From the NCBI RefSeq assembly GCF_009362735.1, contig NZ_WHNP01000053.1:1-53335 (forward strand): a stretch of 53,335 nucleotides of DNA, in the 5' to 3' direction. Position 1 is the stretch's first letter, and the number at the start of each line of letters is the position of its first letter. Below, one piece after another: positions 46,156 through 53,335 of this stretch. The position numbers and the translations under genes are program-made. The notes under the pieces are model-generated. The model did not search any database. It was not told the DNA's origin and saw only the letters and a program-made list of their open reading frames with translations. The DNA is from Paraburkholderia franconis (GTDB lineage: Bacteria > Pseudomonadota > Gammaproteobacteria > Burkholderiales > Burkholderiaceae).

Positions 46156-46935
46156 CGATGCCGATCATTCGGTCGGCCGTCTCGCCCGCCCGTATCACAC
46201 CGATAAATCCGGCATAAGGGTGCGCCGTTCAGCGCACGCCCGAATCCTCACGAAATCGACCGCCCCGTATAAGTCGTCAACCACTCGAAGGCGGCACGGC
46301 GAGGGCGCGCTCGAGGACGGCGCGTACTGGTGAGTTGATTGATCATTGCGTCACTTCGCCGCGCCGACCGTCGGCGGAAGATCGACGCGGCGCTCGCGCA
46401 TCTTGCCGAAGCGCTCGGCCACCTCGTGGACATACGCGGGAGGGTCGCCGGCATCAAGCGTCGCCATGCATCGGACGCCGACGCCAGGCAGCGCATTGCG
46501 CCCTGATGCGCCTGCTGCTCGATCGTCACGCCGCCGTCAAATACCGGGACGGCGGCCGCGCGCTCACCGTTGTTATCGGTGGGCGCCACGCCTGCGCTGG
46601 CGCGTGTGCTGCATGCCACCGCCGACATTTCAGGGCGGCTTCATGTTCGTCCCGTGCAGAAGAGCTGATCGTGAAGCGACTCGATGTTCATGCGCTCATG
46701 TTTCGGTATAGGGAAATCCTTAACGAAAGTGCAGCCCATCCGTACAACTGTTTCCGGTTATGCCGAGCAGCACGCGCAGCCATGCCATGTAAGCTGCTAG
46801 CAGGTCAGCAAGGCGGCGGGGCCGCGATTTATCTCACCTCAACGCCCTGCCGTTTGCGCGATGCCGCTCGTTCAACGCGTCGCTCCAAGGCAAGCCTGCC
46901 GACCGTCAATCCCGGTAACTTGACGAGGCTCTGAG
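46156..46935. other. Region of decayed sequence before phaZ
   Basis: About 780 bases with no intact gene that I can support. A 38-codon minus-strand piece at 46351-46467 looks like a real C-terminus (listed separately). The last 20 bases hold the ribosome binding site of phaZ. Confidence 0.5.
46351..46467 (-). pseudogene. Possible C-terminal remnant of an unidentified gene
   Basis: From ATG 46467 the frame reads MATLDAGDPPAYVHEVAERF and then GKMRERRVDLPPTVGAAK before a stop at 46351. The composition is protein-like and unlike the surrounding frames. I cannot name the family, and no upstream continuation in frame is visible. It may be a 38-aa small protein or a leftover. Confidence 0.3.
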
Positions 46936-48192
46936 ATGTTGTATGCATGGCGCGAGTGGCAAAGCACTTTGTGGGCTCCGGTTCTGCCCTGGTTACAGAC
47001 GACAGCCGACCTGCTCGCGAAAGTCGATGGAATAGCCCATGCAACACCGTCGCGACAGCTTGCCGCCGGGTGCGATCTGCTGGTCCGGCTCTTCAGGCGC
47101 TACGACAAACCGCAGTTCGGTCTCGCGGAAACTGTGGTGCACGGCCAGCGTGTCGCCATCACCGAGCGCGTCGTACTGAAGAAATCATTTTGCCACCTCA
47201 TTCATTTCGAGCGGGCAACCGATTATCAGCAGCCTGTTGTCCTCATTGTTGCCCCACTGTCCGGTCACCATGCGACGCTACTGCGCGATACCGTCAGGAG
47301 CATGCTGCCGGACTTTGATGTCTATATCACGGACTGGCTCGATGCGCGCCACGTGCCTCTATCCAGCGGCAGGTTCCACCTGGATGACTATGTCGCTTAC
47401 CTGCGCGAATTCATCGACTTCCTGGGTCCACAGGTTCATGTAGTTTCGGTGTGCCAGTCCACGGTTCCGGTTCTCGGCGCCGTCGCCCTGTCCGCTTCGG
47501 GTGGCGGCTGCACTCCGGCGAGTCTCACGTTGATGGGCGGACCGGTCGACGCGCGTCGCAGCCCCACCACCGTGAATGACCTCGCGGTCAGTAGATCACT
47601 GGACTGGTTCGCCCGCGCGCTGATCAATACCGTCCCTCATCCGAGCGCCGGTGCGGGTCGCAGGGTGTACCCCGGCTTTCGCCAGCACATGGCGTTCGTA
47701 TCCATGAATGCCGACCGCCACCTGAAAGCGCACGTCAACTACTACCATGACGTGTCGAGGGGCAATACAGGGGCCGCGCTCAAACACCGGGAGTTTTACA
47801 ATGAGTACAACGCTGTTCTCGACATGGCCGCTGAGTACTATCTGGAGACGGTACGGGTTGTTTTTCAGGAGTACAGTCTGGCGCGCGGCACCTGGACAGT
47901 AAATGGCGAACGCGTAAGACCCGAAATGATCGGGAACACCATGCTGATCACCGTCGAAGGAGAAAACGACGATATCTGCGGACAAGGCCAGACGCACGCC
48001 GCCCATGACCTATGTGCCTCAATCGAACCGTCACGCCGGCACCGCATCACGGTCGCGGACTGCGGCCACTACGGCATCTTTTCGGGAAACCGATGGCGAA
48101 CACAGATCTATCCGCGTATCCGTGACCTGATTAACAGTTGCCACGTTGTGCGCATATGCGCCCTGGACAATGAGGTGCCTGCGTTGAAGTGA
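46936..48192 (+). CDS. phaZ: Intracellular poly(3-hydroxybutyrate) depolymerase
   Basis: A 418-aa intracellular PHB depolymerase, which acts on amorphous storage granules in the cytoplasm. The N-terminus MLYAWREWQSTLWAPVL is typical of the type. The catalytic nucleophile is a cysteine, Cys173 in VSVCQSTVPVL, instead of the serine of secreted depolymerases; the partner residues are likely Asp345 (EGENDDICG) and His378 (DCGHYGIFSG), matching the known Cys-Asp-His triad spacing in Ralstonia PhaZ. GAGG lies seven bases upstream of the ATG. It stands alone, with no other PHA genes nearby. Confidence 0.93.
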   Translation: MLYAWREWQSTLWAPVLPWLQTTADLLAKVDGIAHATPSRQLAAGCDLLVRLFRRYDKPQFGLAETVVHGQRVAITERVVLKKSFCHLIHFERATDYQQPVVLIVAPLSGHHATLLRDTVRSMLPDFDVYITDWLDARHVPLSSGRFHLDDYVAYLREFIDFLGPQVHVVSVCQSTVPVLGAVALSASGGGCTPASLTLMGGPVDARRSPTTVNDLAVSRSLDWFARALINTVPHPSAGAGRRVYPGFRQHMAFVSMNADRHLKAHVNYYHDVSRGNTGAALKHREFYNEYNAVLDMAAEYYLETVRVVFQEYSLARGTWTVNGERVRPEMIGNTMLITVEGENDDICGQGQTHAAHDLCASIEPSRRHRITVADCGHYGIFSGNRWRTQIYPRIRDLINSCHVVRICALDNEVPALK

Positions 48193-49064
48193 TTTTCCAG
48201 ATGGTCTTGTGGCGACAGAGCGGCCAGTTGGTCTGCGCAAACACCGGACGCTGAACATGATGCGCGCATCGATGCTGAACGAAAGCCAAAACCAAACCAG
48301 ACATCGAAAGCGACGCCTTCCTTCCGACACGGTTTCGGCGAAAAGGCGGCGCATACGATCGTGTGCGCGCACTCTTTCAACGCGGTCAAAAGACATCTGA
48401 AGGGTCGTCCAAAGGACCTTGCGAAGGTACCCGACGCTTGCTCGAGCGCATTGATCTTGCCGTCCTCAACTTCCCGAGGGAATTCGTTACGACAATGCTC
48501 CCGGAGTTGGTCACCGCGCTGATGGCGTTCTTCTTCGCGTTCTACGTGCCGCAACTCGACAAAACTGGGAAACTCGGGATCGACTTTCGACGCGCATGCC
48601 AGTCACCCGACAGGGCGGAGGCCGATGGGCAGCAACGCTGACACGATTGCTGCGAGCGGGAGGCGTCAGCAAAGCTCCAGTTAGGAATCAGTCTGCGTGA
48701 CGTCATCCCGCCCGGTCTGGCGGCGAGTCCTGATTCCAGAGCAGATCGCGGTGAACCGGTGCGCCCGAAGGCACAGCTGCCCGGCACGAGGAAGCAGCGT
48801 GAAATGACGTTCGAGGACTGGAATGCGACGATTAGCGGGACACACCGGAATCCGGGAGACTCGGTGCTAAAAGCGTCCTCCAGAGAGACATGAAGGACTG
48901 CAAAACGACCAGGAAGGAGCCCATCGAGGCGCTGTTGGCACTCCCTCCTTCCATATTTGCAGGGTCGATTTCGCCCCCGCTCTGGCGCGGTCCGCATCCT
49001 CTGATCCGGTGAGGGCCAGCAAGGATTTTCGCGCCTTCGCCGTTACTCCTCGCGCTGTTCGCCC
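48193..49064. other. Intergenic stretch, nothing recognised
   Basis: About 870 bases between phaZ and the SulP remnant. Several open frames of 60 to 150 codons on both strands have no recognisable domain and poor ribosome binding sites. Confidence 0.45.
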
Positions 49065-49424
49065 TTAGCCCATCACGCGCAACGTCAGCAGCACCGCCCG
49101 CCGTTCCTGCGCCGGTGCCTCCGACCAGCGCCGCCGTTCGACCGTAATCTGCCGTCGCAGCGCCTCGCTTACGAACGCGTCGAGCGTCTCACGAATGTCG
49201 CGGTCGATGAAATCCGCGCGCTCGGCATCGATCAGCACGGTCGCGCGGTCCGGAATCTGCGCGAGACAGTGCGTGAGCATCGGCTTCGACAGGAACGTCG
49301 CGTCCTTGCGCAGGCACAGCAGAAAATGGTCGTCGTGACGCGTCAGCGTGAAGGTGCGCGACAGGTTCGCGCGCATCGCGAGCAGCGCGCTCGTTGCGAT
49401 GCCAATGGCAATGCCGATGGCTCT
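49065..49424 (-). pseudogene. SulP-family anion transporter, C-terminal STAS fragment
   Basis: The frame carries one hydrophobic segment (AIGIAIGIATSALLAMRANL) and then the STAS domain typical of SulP transporters: TFTLTRHDDHFLLCLRKDAT, FLSKPMLTHCLAQIPDRATV, LIDAERADFIDRDIRETL. In intact SulP proteins about 400 residues of membrane domain precede this; here they are missing and the sequence upstream is unrelated, running into the ParDE promoter region. It is therefore a remnant. Confidence 0.75.
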
Positions 49425-49562
49425 CGCTGCGCGAGCGGCACTCCGCGCAAGCCATAACCATCCAGGCCGGCCTCTCCAACAACAGTTCTCCCCAACCTGG
49501 AAGTTCAAAGCCGCGTTCATAGCACCACCGCTTCGATGTCGCTCTGCTACTGTTGCCGCAGT

Positions 49563-49593
49563 TTTGGCAAAATTTGCCAAACCGTGCTAGAGT
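49563..49593 (+). promoter_or_regulatory. parDE promoter with operator palindrome
   Basis: TTTGGCAAA-A-TTTGCCAAA (49563-49581) is a perfect 19-bp palindrome. It covers a TTGGCA hexamer at 49564 that lies 18 bases from TAGAGT at 49588, a reasonable -35/-10 pair for the gene starting at 49601. This fits autorepression by the ParD antitoxin or the ParDE complex. Confidence 0.7.
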
Positions 49594-49600
49594 CGTTTTT

Positions 49601-49837
49601 ATGACCACGATGAACATTTCCCTGCCGGATTCGCTGAAGGACTACGTCGATGAACAGGTCGGCGAGGGCGGCTACGGCACGAGCAGCGAGTACGTCCGCG
49701 AACTGATCCGGAAGGACCAGGATCGCAAGCGTCTGCGCGCGATGATCTTGCAGGGCGCGACGTCAGGCCTCGCAGCGCCTGTCGACGCCGACTACTTCGA
49801 ATCGTTGCGCGCCCGCGTGCGTACGTCTCGCAAATGA
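49601..49837 (+). CDS. parD: Type II antitoxin, ParD family
   Basis: A 78-aa antitoxin with an N-terminal ribbon-helix-helix: MNISLPDSLKDYVDEQV is the DNA-binding strand and first helix, and YGTSSEYVRELIRKDQDRKR the second helix, as in the ParD/CC2985 group. The C-terminal tail (AAPVDADYFESLRARVRTS) would wrap around the toxin. ATG 49601 or 49610 may be used. The stop overlaps the toxin start by four bases (ATGA), the normal arrangement. Confidence 0.92.
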   Translation: MTTMNISLPDSLKDYVDEQVGEGGYGTSSEYVRELIRKDQDRKRLRAMILQGATSGLAAPVDADYFESLRARVRTSRK

Positions 49838-50172
49838 CGGCCAAGCCCGTCATCCCGACACGGCTGGCCAGACAGGACGTAGAGGACGAGGTGACGCATT
49901 ACCTCGTGGACGAAGGCTCTGAGCAGGCAGCGCTCGGATTCATCGCGGAGATCGAGCAGGCATACGCGCGTCTCTCCCGGCACCCTAACATCGGGTCTCC
50001 GCGTTACGCGTACGAGCTGGACATCCCGGGCCTGCGCTCGTGCCCGCTTGATCGCTATCCGCACCTGATCTTCTACATTGAGCGGGAGGCTCATGTCGAA
50101 ATCTGGCGCGTGCTCAACGGCAAGCGTGATATTCCGGCGTGGCTGGAACGCAACGACGGTGAGATCCATTGA
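49834..50172 (+). CDS. parE: Type II toxin, RelE/ParE family
   Basis: A 112-aa toxin of the RelE/ParE fold. Recognisable are TRLARQDVEDEVTHYLVDEG, FIAEIEQAYARLSRHPNIGS, the strand LRSCPLDRYPHLIFYIEREA and the terminal VLNGKRDIPAWL. ParE proteins target DNA gyrase, whereas RelE relatives cut mRNA; the sequence and the ParD partner favour ParE. Complete and in a coupled pair with its antitoxin. Confidence 0.92.
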   Translation: MTAKPVIPTRLARQDVEDEVTHYLVDEGSEQAALGFIAEIEQAYARLSRHPNIGSPRYAYELDIPGLRSCPLDRYPHLIFYIEREAHVEIWRVLNGKRDIPAWLERNDGEIH

Positions 50173-50535
50173 CAGCGTCCACACGGCACGAGGCCTGCGG
50201 GCAGCCTTCAGTGGCATCGCGGGTTTTCAACACGAAATCGGGCATTTGCCGCACGAGCGGGATGCGCGCCTCGCGCAGCCCGTTCGCCGTGGCTGTCGTC
50301 AGCCCTTCATCCGCGATCATCGCCGCAAGCGCGTCGCGGGTGTCGGGATCGACATCAACTATGAGTGCATGTGCGATCAGGAACGGAAACCGGGAAACGG
50401 ACGCAGCGGCTTAAGGAGTTTAACGGGCGTCGTCCCTGTCACTACACGGGTCCCTTTTGGTCTGCGCGTGGATGACTGCGCCCGATGTACCCGTCTGCGA
50501 GCAGAAGCGCGCCACGCCAGTGCTGCATTCAGGCA
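50173..50535. other. Stretch with a possible gene remnant
   Basis: About 360 bases between parE and the H-NS-like gene. A minus-strand piece around 50195-50370 reads DTRDALAAMIADEGLTTATA, then GLREARIPLVRQMPDFVLKT, which looks like real protein, but I cannot name its family and no start or complete gene is visible. Confidence 0.35.
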
Positions 50536-50889
50536 TCAAAGGGCATGGGCAGATGAAGGGTGAACCGTTGCCAGGCGCGTACCTGCAAACGGATCTTCGC
50601 GCCAGTCTGTTTTTCGACGCGCAGCAGCGTGGCACTGCGACGCCGTTCCATCAACGGCAAAGTGTTTGGGAGATTGACCGGCACTGATAGCCTGTTTAAG
50701 CCATTCGGGCATCTCACCATCGCCGGACCATGTCTCTCCCGTTGCGCTGCGATACCGTGCAGTGTTTTCGTCCTGCGCCATGGCGGCTGCGACATCGTCC
50801 AGGCCAATTCCGACCTCGGCCATTCGACGGCGCAGGTAAGCGACAATGCTGTCCCGTTTTCGTTGATCCACTGTGATTTCCTCTCTCAT
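50536..50889 (-). CDS. H-NS-family nucleoid-associated protein
   Basis: A 117-aa protein. The C-terminal DNA-binding signature of Burkholderia H-NS proteins is clear: ARYRSATGETWSGDGEMPEW followed by LKQAISAGQSPKHFAV. The N-terminus MREEITVDQRKRDSIVAYLR and the short linker are also as expected for the small members of the group. Unusually, the frame continues about 39 residues past the normal FAV ending with an arginine-rich, shadow-like tail, so a stop codon may have been lost. It probably silences AT-rich acquired DNA; that role is a family inference. Confidence 0.82.
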   Translation of the reverse strand: MREEITVDQRKRDSIVAYLRRRMAEVGIGLDDVAAAMAQDENTARYRSATGETWSGDGEMPEWLKQAISAGQSPKHFAVDGTASQCHAAARRKTDWREDPFAGTRLATVHPSSAHAL

Positions 50890-51063
50890 CGGTATGGCGC
50901 GGAGGGATGCAATGCCCGAATGCAGACTTCGCACCTTTGATGTTCCGTCTCCCCCGCGAAGTCCAGCAACAGAAGCGGCGAGAGAGACCGCGCATCAGGC
51001 GCGCGAAATCGTGCGGCCATCAGACGTGCTTCGTCTTCCGGTGCAGACCGGTGTCAAAGCCGG

Positions 51064-51267
51064 TTACAGCGGCTGGATGTTTGCCGCCTGCCTGCCTTTG
51101 AGTCCCTGCTTCACCTCAAAGCTCACCTTCTGATTTTCCTGGAGAGACCTGAAGCCTTTTGCCTGTATCTCGGAGAAGTGTGCGAACAGGTCTTCACCGC
51201 CGTCGTCCGGCGTAATAAATCCAAAACCTTTCGCATCGTTAAACCATTTCACTGTGCCTGTTGCCAT
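51064..51267 (-). CDS. cspA: Cold-shock protein, CspA family
   Basis: A 67-aa single-domain RNA-binding protein that acts as an RNA chaperone. Both RNA-binding motifs are present, KGFGFI (RNP1) and DLFAHF (RNP2), after the standard start MATGTVKWFND. ATG 51267 has AGGA five to six bases upstream. Length is normal. The 190 bases before the next gene on the strand could hold the long leader typical of csp mRNAs. Confidence 0.96.
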   Translation of the reverse strand: MATGTVKWFNDAKGFGFITPDDGGEDLFAHFSEIQAKGFRSLQENQKVSFEVKQGLKGRQAANIQPL

Positions 51268-51455
51268 TTTCCTGTTGTTCCCAAACCGTTGAGTTGAAAT
51301 GCGACCGGCTCTCGCCGACGCCCTGTCAATATCTGACTGACGAAGCGACTTCTGCAATAGAGTGTTTTCGGGAGGCGACGCGGCCGTCATTGCCAAATGC
51401 TCACGGGATTCACACGCTTCGCAATCCTTCCAGAGGCCGCTCAGCCGGTACCCCC

Positions 51456-51719
51456 TTATGTCTGCCCGGTACAAAGCCAATGCACATCAAGATCGAGCGC
51501 CGCGGCGATCCGTTTGAATGCATTTAGCGGGGGCACCGTAATTCCCCGGCGCCAGAACTGAACGTCACATTCACTGACGCCGAGCCACGTTGCAACGCGA
51601 GACGAACTGACGTTGGCTCGCCTGAGGGCGGTGTTGAGGCGCGCAGCAAGGGCGCGTCTGAGGCCGCTGTTCTCACCGCTACGCTCGAGGTGCTCGATGG
51701 TTCGAGCATATCGATTCAT
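51456..51719 (-). CDS. Small XRE-family helix-turn-helix protein
   Basis: An 87-aa protein with a helix-turn-helix of the XRE/Cro type in the middle and C-terminal half: LNTALRRANVSSSRVATWLG, then VSECDVQFWRRGITVPPLNA and FKRIAAALDLDVHWL. No second domain. It resembles phage or plasmid-type Cro regulators. The start at 51719 lacks a good Shine-Dalgarno sequence. Its position upstream of cspA on the same strand may be coincidental. Confidence 0.8.
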   Translation of the reverse strand: MNRYARTIEHLERSGENSGLRRALAARLNTALRRANVSSSRVATWLGVSECDVQFWRRGITVPPLNAFKRIAAALDLDVHWLCTGQT

Positions 51720-52677
51720 GTTGTTTAAAGTCTCTCAGAAGTGCTTGTATTGCCGTCGCGGCGTGGCGACGAATAACGTCTACCGTCCGCGCAGACAGTC
51801 TGTCGCCTGACCTCGACATTTTCAGTCGAAGCCAGGAAACCTGACCGTTGCAAAGGCAACGTACACCACAGCCAGTAAACGCAGCGCCTTCCCGGTTTTA
51901 CAAAAAGTCCCCGCCAGCTCTCCTGATGAGAGGTCTAGTCTCAAAACTGGCGGGATTTCCTAACACGCACTAAAAGCCGGGGATAACTGCTCTGGCTTTT
52001 GGAGCGATAAAGTTACATCAAGCTGCGCCGTTTAACAATTCTGGCAATCCAAATACCGCATTGGAATTAACCCCAATAAGCCGAGGATGTAAACGTTTCC
52101 AGCACAGCGAGTTGCATCGGGAATATCTGCTCCGCGGCGTCAAACCGGCGCGGATCCGTTCAGTCGTCATCCGCCCTGCGCGCCCTTCGAGACCAGATCC
52201 CGCGCGGCCGGGTCCAACATCCGCCGCACTCCATTGCCGCGGGGCATCCCGCTCGGCCGGCAACAGCCTATTGAGCTCGACTCGCTTCCACACGAATGTC
52301 GACGCCGACTGCGTCAGTCAATTCCTCTCGTGTTGTCATGCTGAGCCGCCTCGTCATCGTCAGTATTCTGACGGGCAACAAGTTGCATGGGGCAACTGGC
52401 ACCGCCCGGTAGTAAAAATCCCGAGCCAACGCGCACCGGGGGGATGACTTCATCATTCGGTGGGAGTGACAGTGGATTGCGGACGGGACACCGTGTCTCC
52501 ACTGAATGATGGTTGACCTGACGCAAAGTCGTGCGACAGGAAACCACAGGTATGACACCGCTTACGGAGATACGATCGATGCATCGATAAACGGAACACA
52601 ATGCTTGGCCAGATCGCCTGGCACAGCGGTGAAGCAGTTGTGTGTTGAAAATCAATCACTCTGGTTAGGATACCGAT
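51720..52677. other. Non-coding stretch with nested hairpins
   Basis: About 960 bases with no supported gene. It contains a hairpin-rich segment at 51910-52000 (listed separately). The bases from 52660 to 52677 hold the ribosome binding site of a 35-aa membrane protein. Confidence 0.5.
51910..52000. ncRNA. Possible structured RNA or attenuator region
   Basis: CCCGCCAG (51910-51917) pairs with CTGGCGGG (51947-51954), and inside that loop CTCTC (51918-51922) pairs with GAGAG (51928-51932). A second hairpin follows with AAAAGCC (51972-51978) and GGCTTTT (51994-52000). Two stems in 91 bases suggest a folded RNA or double terminator, but no promoter or family match is seen. Low confidence. Confidence 0.3.
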
Positions 52678-52785
52678 ATGTCTGTCACCTCCGTTCTGGT
52701 CAGCATGGCCCCGATGTGGGGCGTCCTGCTTATCGCATCCTGTGCAGCCGCGTACCTGGTCTTTTGGCGTAAGGCAATCAAATAA
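52678..52785 (+). CDS. 35-residue single-pass membrane protein
   Basis: A very short gene: ATG at 52678 with AGGA seven bases upstream, 35 codons, stop TAA. The protein starts MSVTSVLVSMAPMWGVLLIA and continues SCAAAYLVFWRKAIK. A hydrophobic segment of about 20 residues is followed by a positively charged end, consistent with one membrane helix with the C-terminus inside. I do not recognise a family. Size and shape resemble small accessory subunits of membrane complexes, which is only an analogy. Confidence 0.6.
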   Translation: MSVTSVLVSMAPMWGVLLIASCAAAYLVFWRKAIK

Positions 52786-52809
52786 CTGCCCGCGGATTTC
52801 GGCGCAGGA

Positions 52810-53044
52810 CCTCCGCGCGCACCTGGCGACGGTTCATCGCCTTCGCCGTCGGAGACGGCAAGCCGCAAGGCATCGCGTCTGATCGCGATCTGGTGCGCGC
52901 GCTGAGCCCGGTTACCGGCACGATGGTGGAAAGTCAGCGCGATGCATGTACGTTGAGCAGGCGCTGCACCGGATCATGAGCCGCAAGCCGATAACGTTGA
53001 TCGATCGCGGGTTGGGCCTGAGCGAGCCAACCATGCGTTATTGA
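52810..53044 (+). pseudogene. CBS-domain protein remnant
   Basis: Two shifted frames carry CBS-domain pieces: FAVGDGKPQGIASDRDLVRA (end of a CBS motif) near 52840-52895, then ALHRIMSRKPITLIDRGLGL followed by SEPTMRY and a stop at 53044 (start of the next CBS motif). No start codon context or complete domain remains. Likely the centre of a two-CBS protein damaged by nearby rearrangement. Confidence 0.6.
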
Positions 53045-53065
53045 TCCGGCAATAAAATGTTGAAA

Positions 53066-53335
53066 TCAAGCCGCATAACGGACAGGATCATGCTGGAAGT
53101 ATCGCCGGATGCGTTCGGGTTGCTTCTGCACAACCCTGTAATGGTGCGCGGTGGCCTTGACCAGTTGCAGCCTGGTACGCGTTGGCGCCCGCCGTGTGAC
53201 GCTTTGCTTGAGGTCGGCGTTGGCCATCTCGTTGGGATTGAGCTCAGGGCTGTAGCTGGGCAGATAGAACACCTCGATCCGGTCGCGGTGCCTGCCCAGC
53301 CAGGCCTTCACGGCCTTGCCGTGATGGACACGCAG
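53066..53335 (-). CDS. IS630-family transposase, C-terminal part
   Basis: The frame is open at the right edge of the window, so this is the last 89 codons of a larger gene. The segment EVFYLPSYSPELNPNEMANA is the hallmark DDE_3 motif of IS630/Tc1-mariner transposases, with the catalytic glutamate in NPNE. The following KQSVTRR and the C-terminal YFQHDPVRYAA also fit the family. The element's terminus should lie just left of 53066, but no partner end is in the window. Confidence 0.88.
   Translation of the reverse strand: MRVHHGKAVKAWLGRHRDRIEVFYLPSYSPELNPNEMANADLKQSVTRRAPTRTRLQLVKATAHHYRVVQKQPERIRRYFQHDPVRYAA

Noticed and set aside
48363..48641. 92-codon plus-strand frame with a hydrophobic stretch
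   Set aside because: One short hydrophobic run is not enough; no ribosome binding site and no family resemblance.

Overview
The window (about 60% GC) reads as accessory DNA of a Burkholderiales bacterium, most likely Paraburkholderia, Caballeronia or Burkholderia. The support is the family types present: an intracellular PHB depolymerase, an H-NS type protein, a CYP116B-like self-sufficient P450, a DUF6494 protein, and large numbers of FGGY/SDR/ABC/LacI/RpiR catabolic genes. IS6, IS30, IS3, Tn3 and IS630 elements with many broken genes suggest a megaplasmid or a plastic part of a secondary chromosome. The replicon type is inference; no origin, tRNA, rRNA or CRISPR array was seen.

Layout. 1-2.1 kb: two IS6-family elements, the second of which cuts a VOC/glyoxalase gene. 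2.1-8.4 kb: a GNAT acetyltransferase, then a translationally coupled minus-strand trio (DUF805 membrane protein, FAD-oxidase/methyltransferase fusion, secreted protein), a fatty acid hydroxylase and a divergent XRE regulator. 8.5-9.7 kb: an intact IS30 element with perfect 27-bp ends. 10.3-18.9 kb: the most coherent metabolic locus. An RpiR regulator, a polar-amino-acid type ABC transporter and a C45 peptidase/acyltransferase face a three-gene operon of enoyl-CoA hydratase, NDP-forming acyl-CoA synthetase and a crotonase with isomerase-like residues. One palindromic motif, CAACATAYGTTG-like, occurs in front of all three transcription units. I propose uptake and hydrolysis of an amide-linked acid, CoA activation of the acid, and beta-oxidation-like processing. 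18.9-22.1 kb: two decayed IS6 copies flank a broken zinc-ribbon gene and a second RpiR gene with a decayed C45 paralogue.

22.8-30.8 kb: DUF6494, a frameshifted MHS-type transporter and a CYP116B-like P450 cut at its 5' end by a 4.1-kb Tn3-family element that carries a DUF6880-like passenger gene and no visible resolvase. 31.1-41 kb: a sugar/polyol cluster with glucose-6-phosphate dehydrogenase, a triosephosphate-isomerase gene split by an internally deleted IS3 element, an FMN riboswitch in front of ribH2, an SDR, an FGGY kinase, and an ABC permease fragment fused in frame to a fragment of an ATPase/TPR signalling protein. 41.2-46.2 kb: a LacI-controlled unit with ribokinase, MFS transporter and DapA-family lyase, with two identical LacI-type operators. 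46.9-53.3 kb: PHB depolymerase, a SulP STAS remnant, ParDE toxin-antitoxin with an operator palindrome, H-NS-like protein, CspA, a small XRE regulator, a hairpin-rich non-coding stretch, a 35-aa membrane protein, a CBS-domain remnant and the end of an IS630 transposase.
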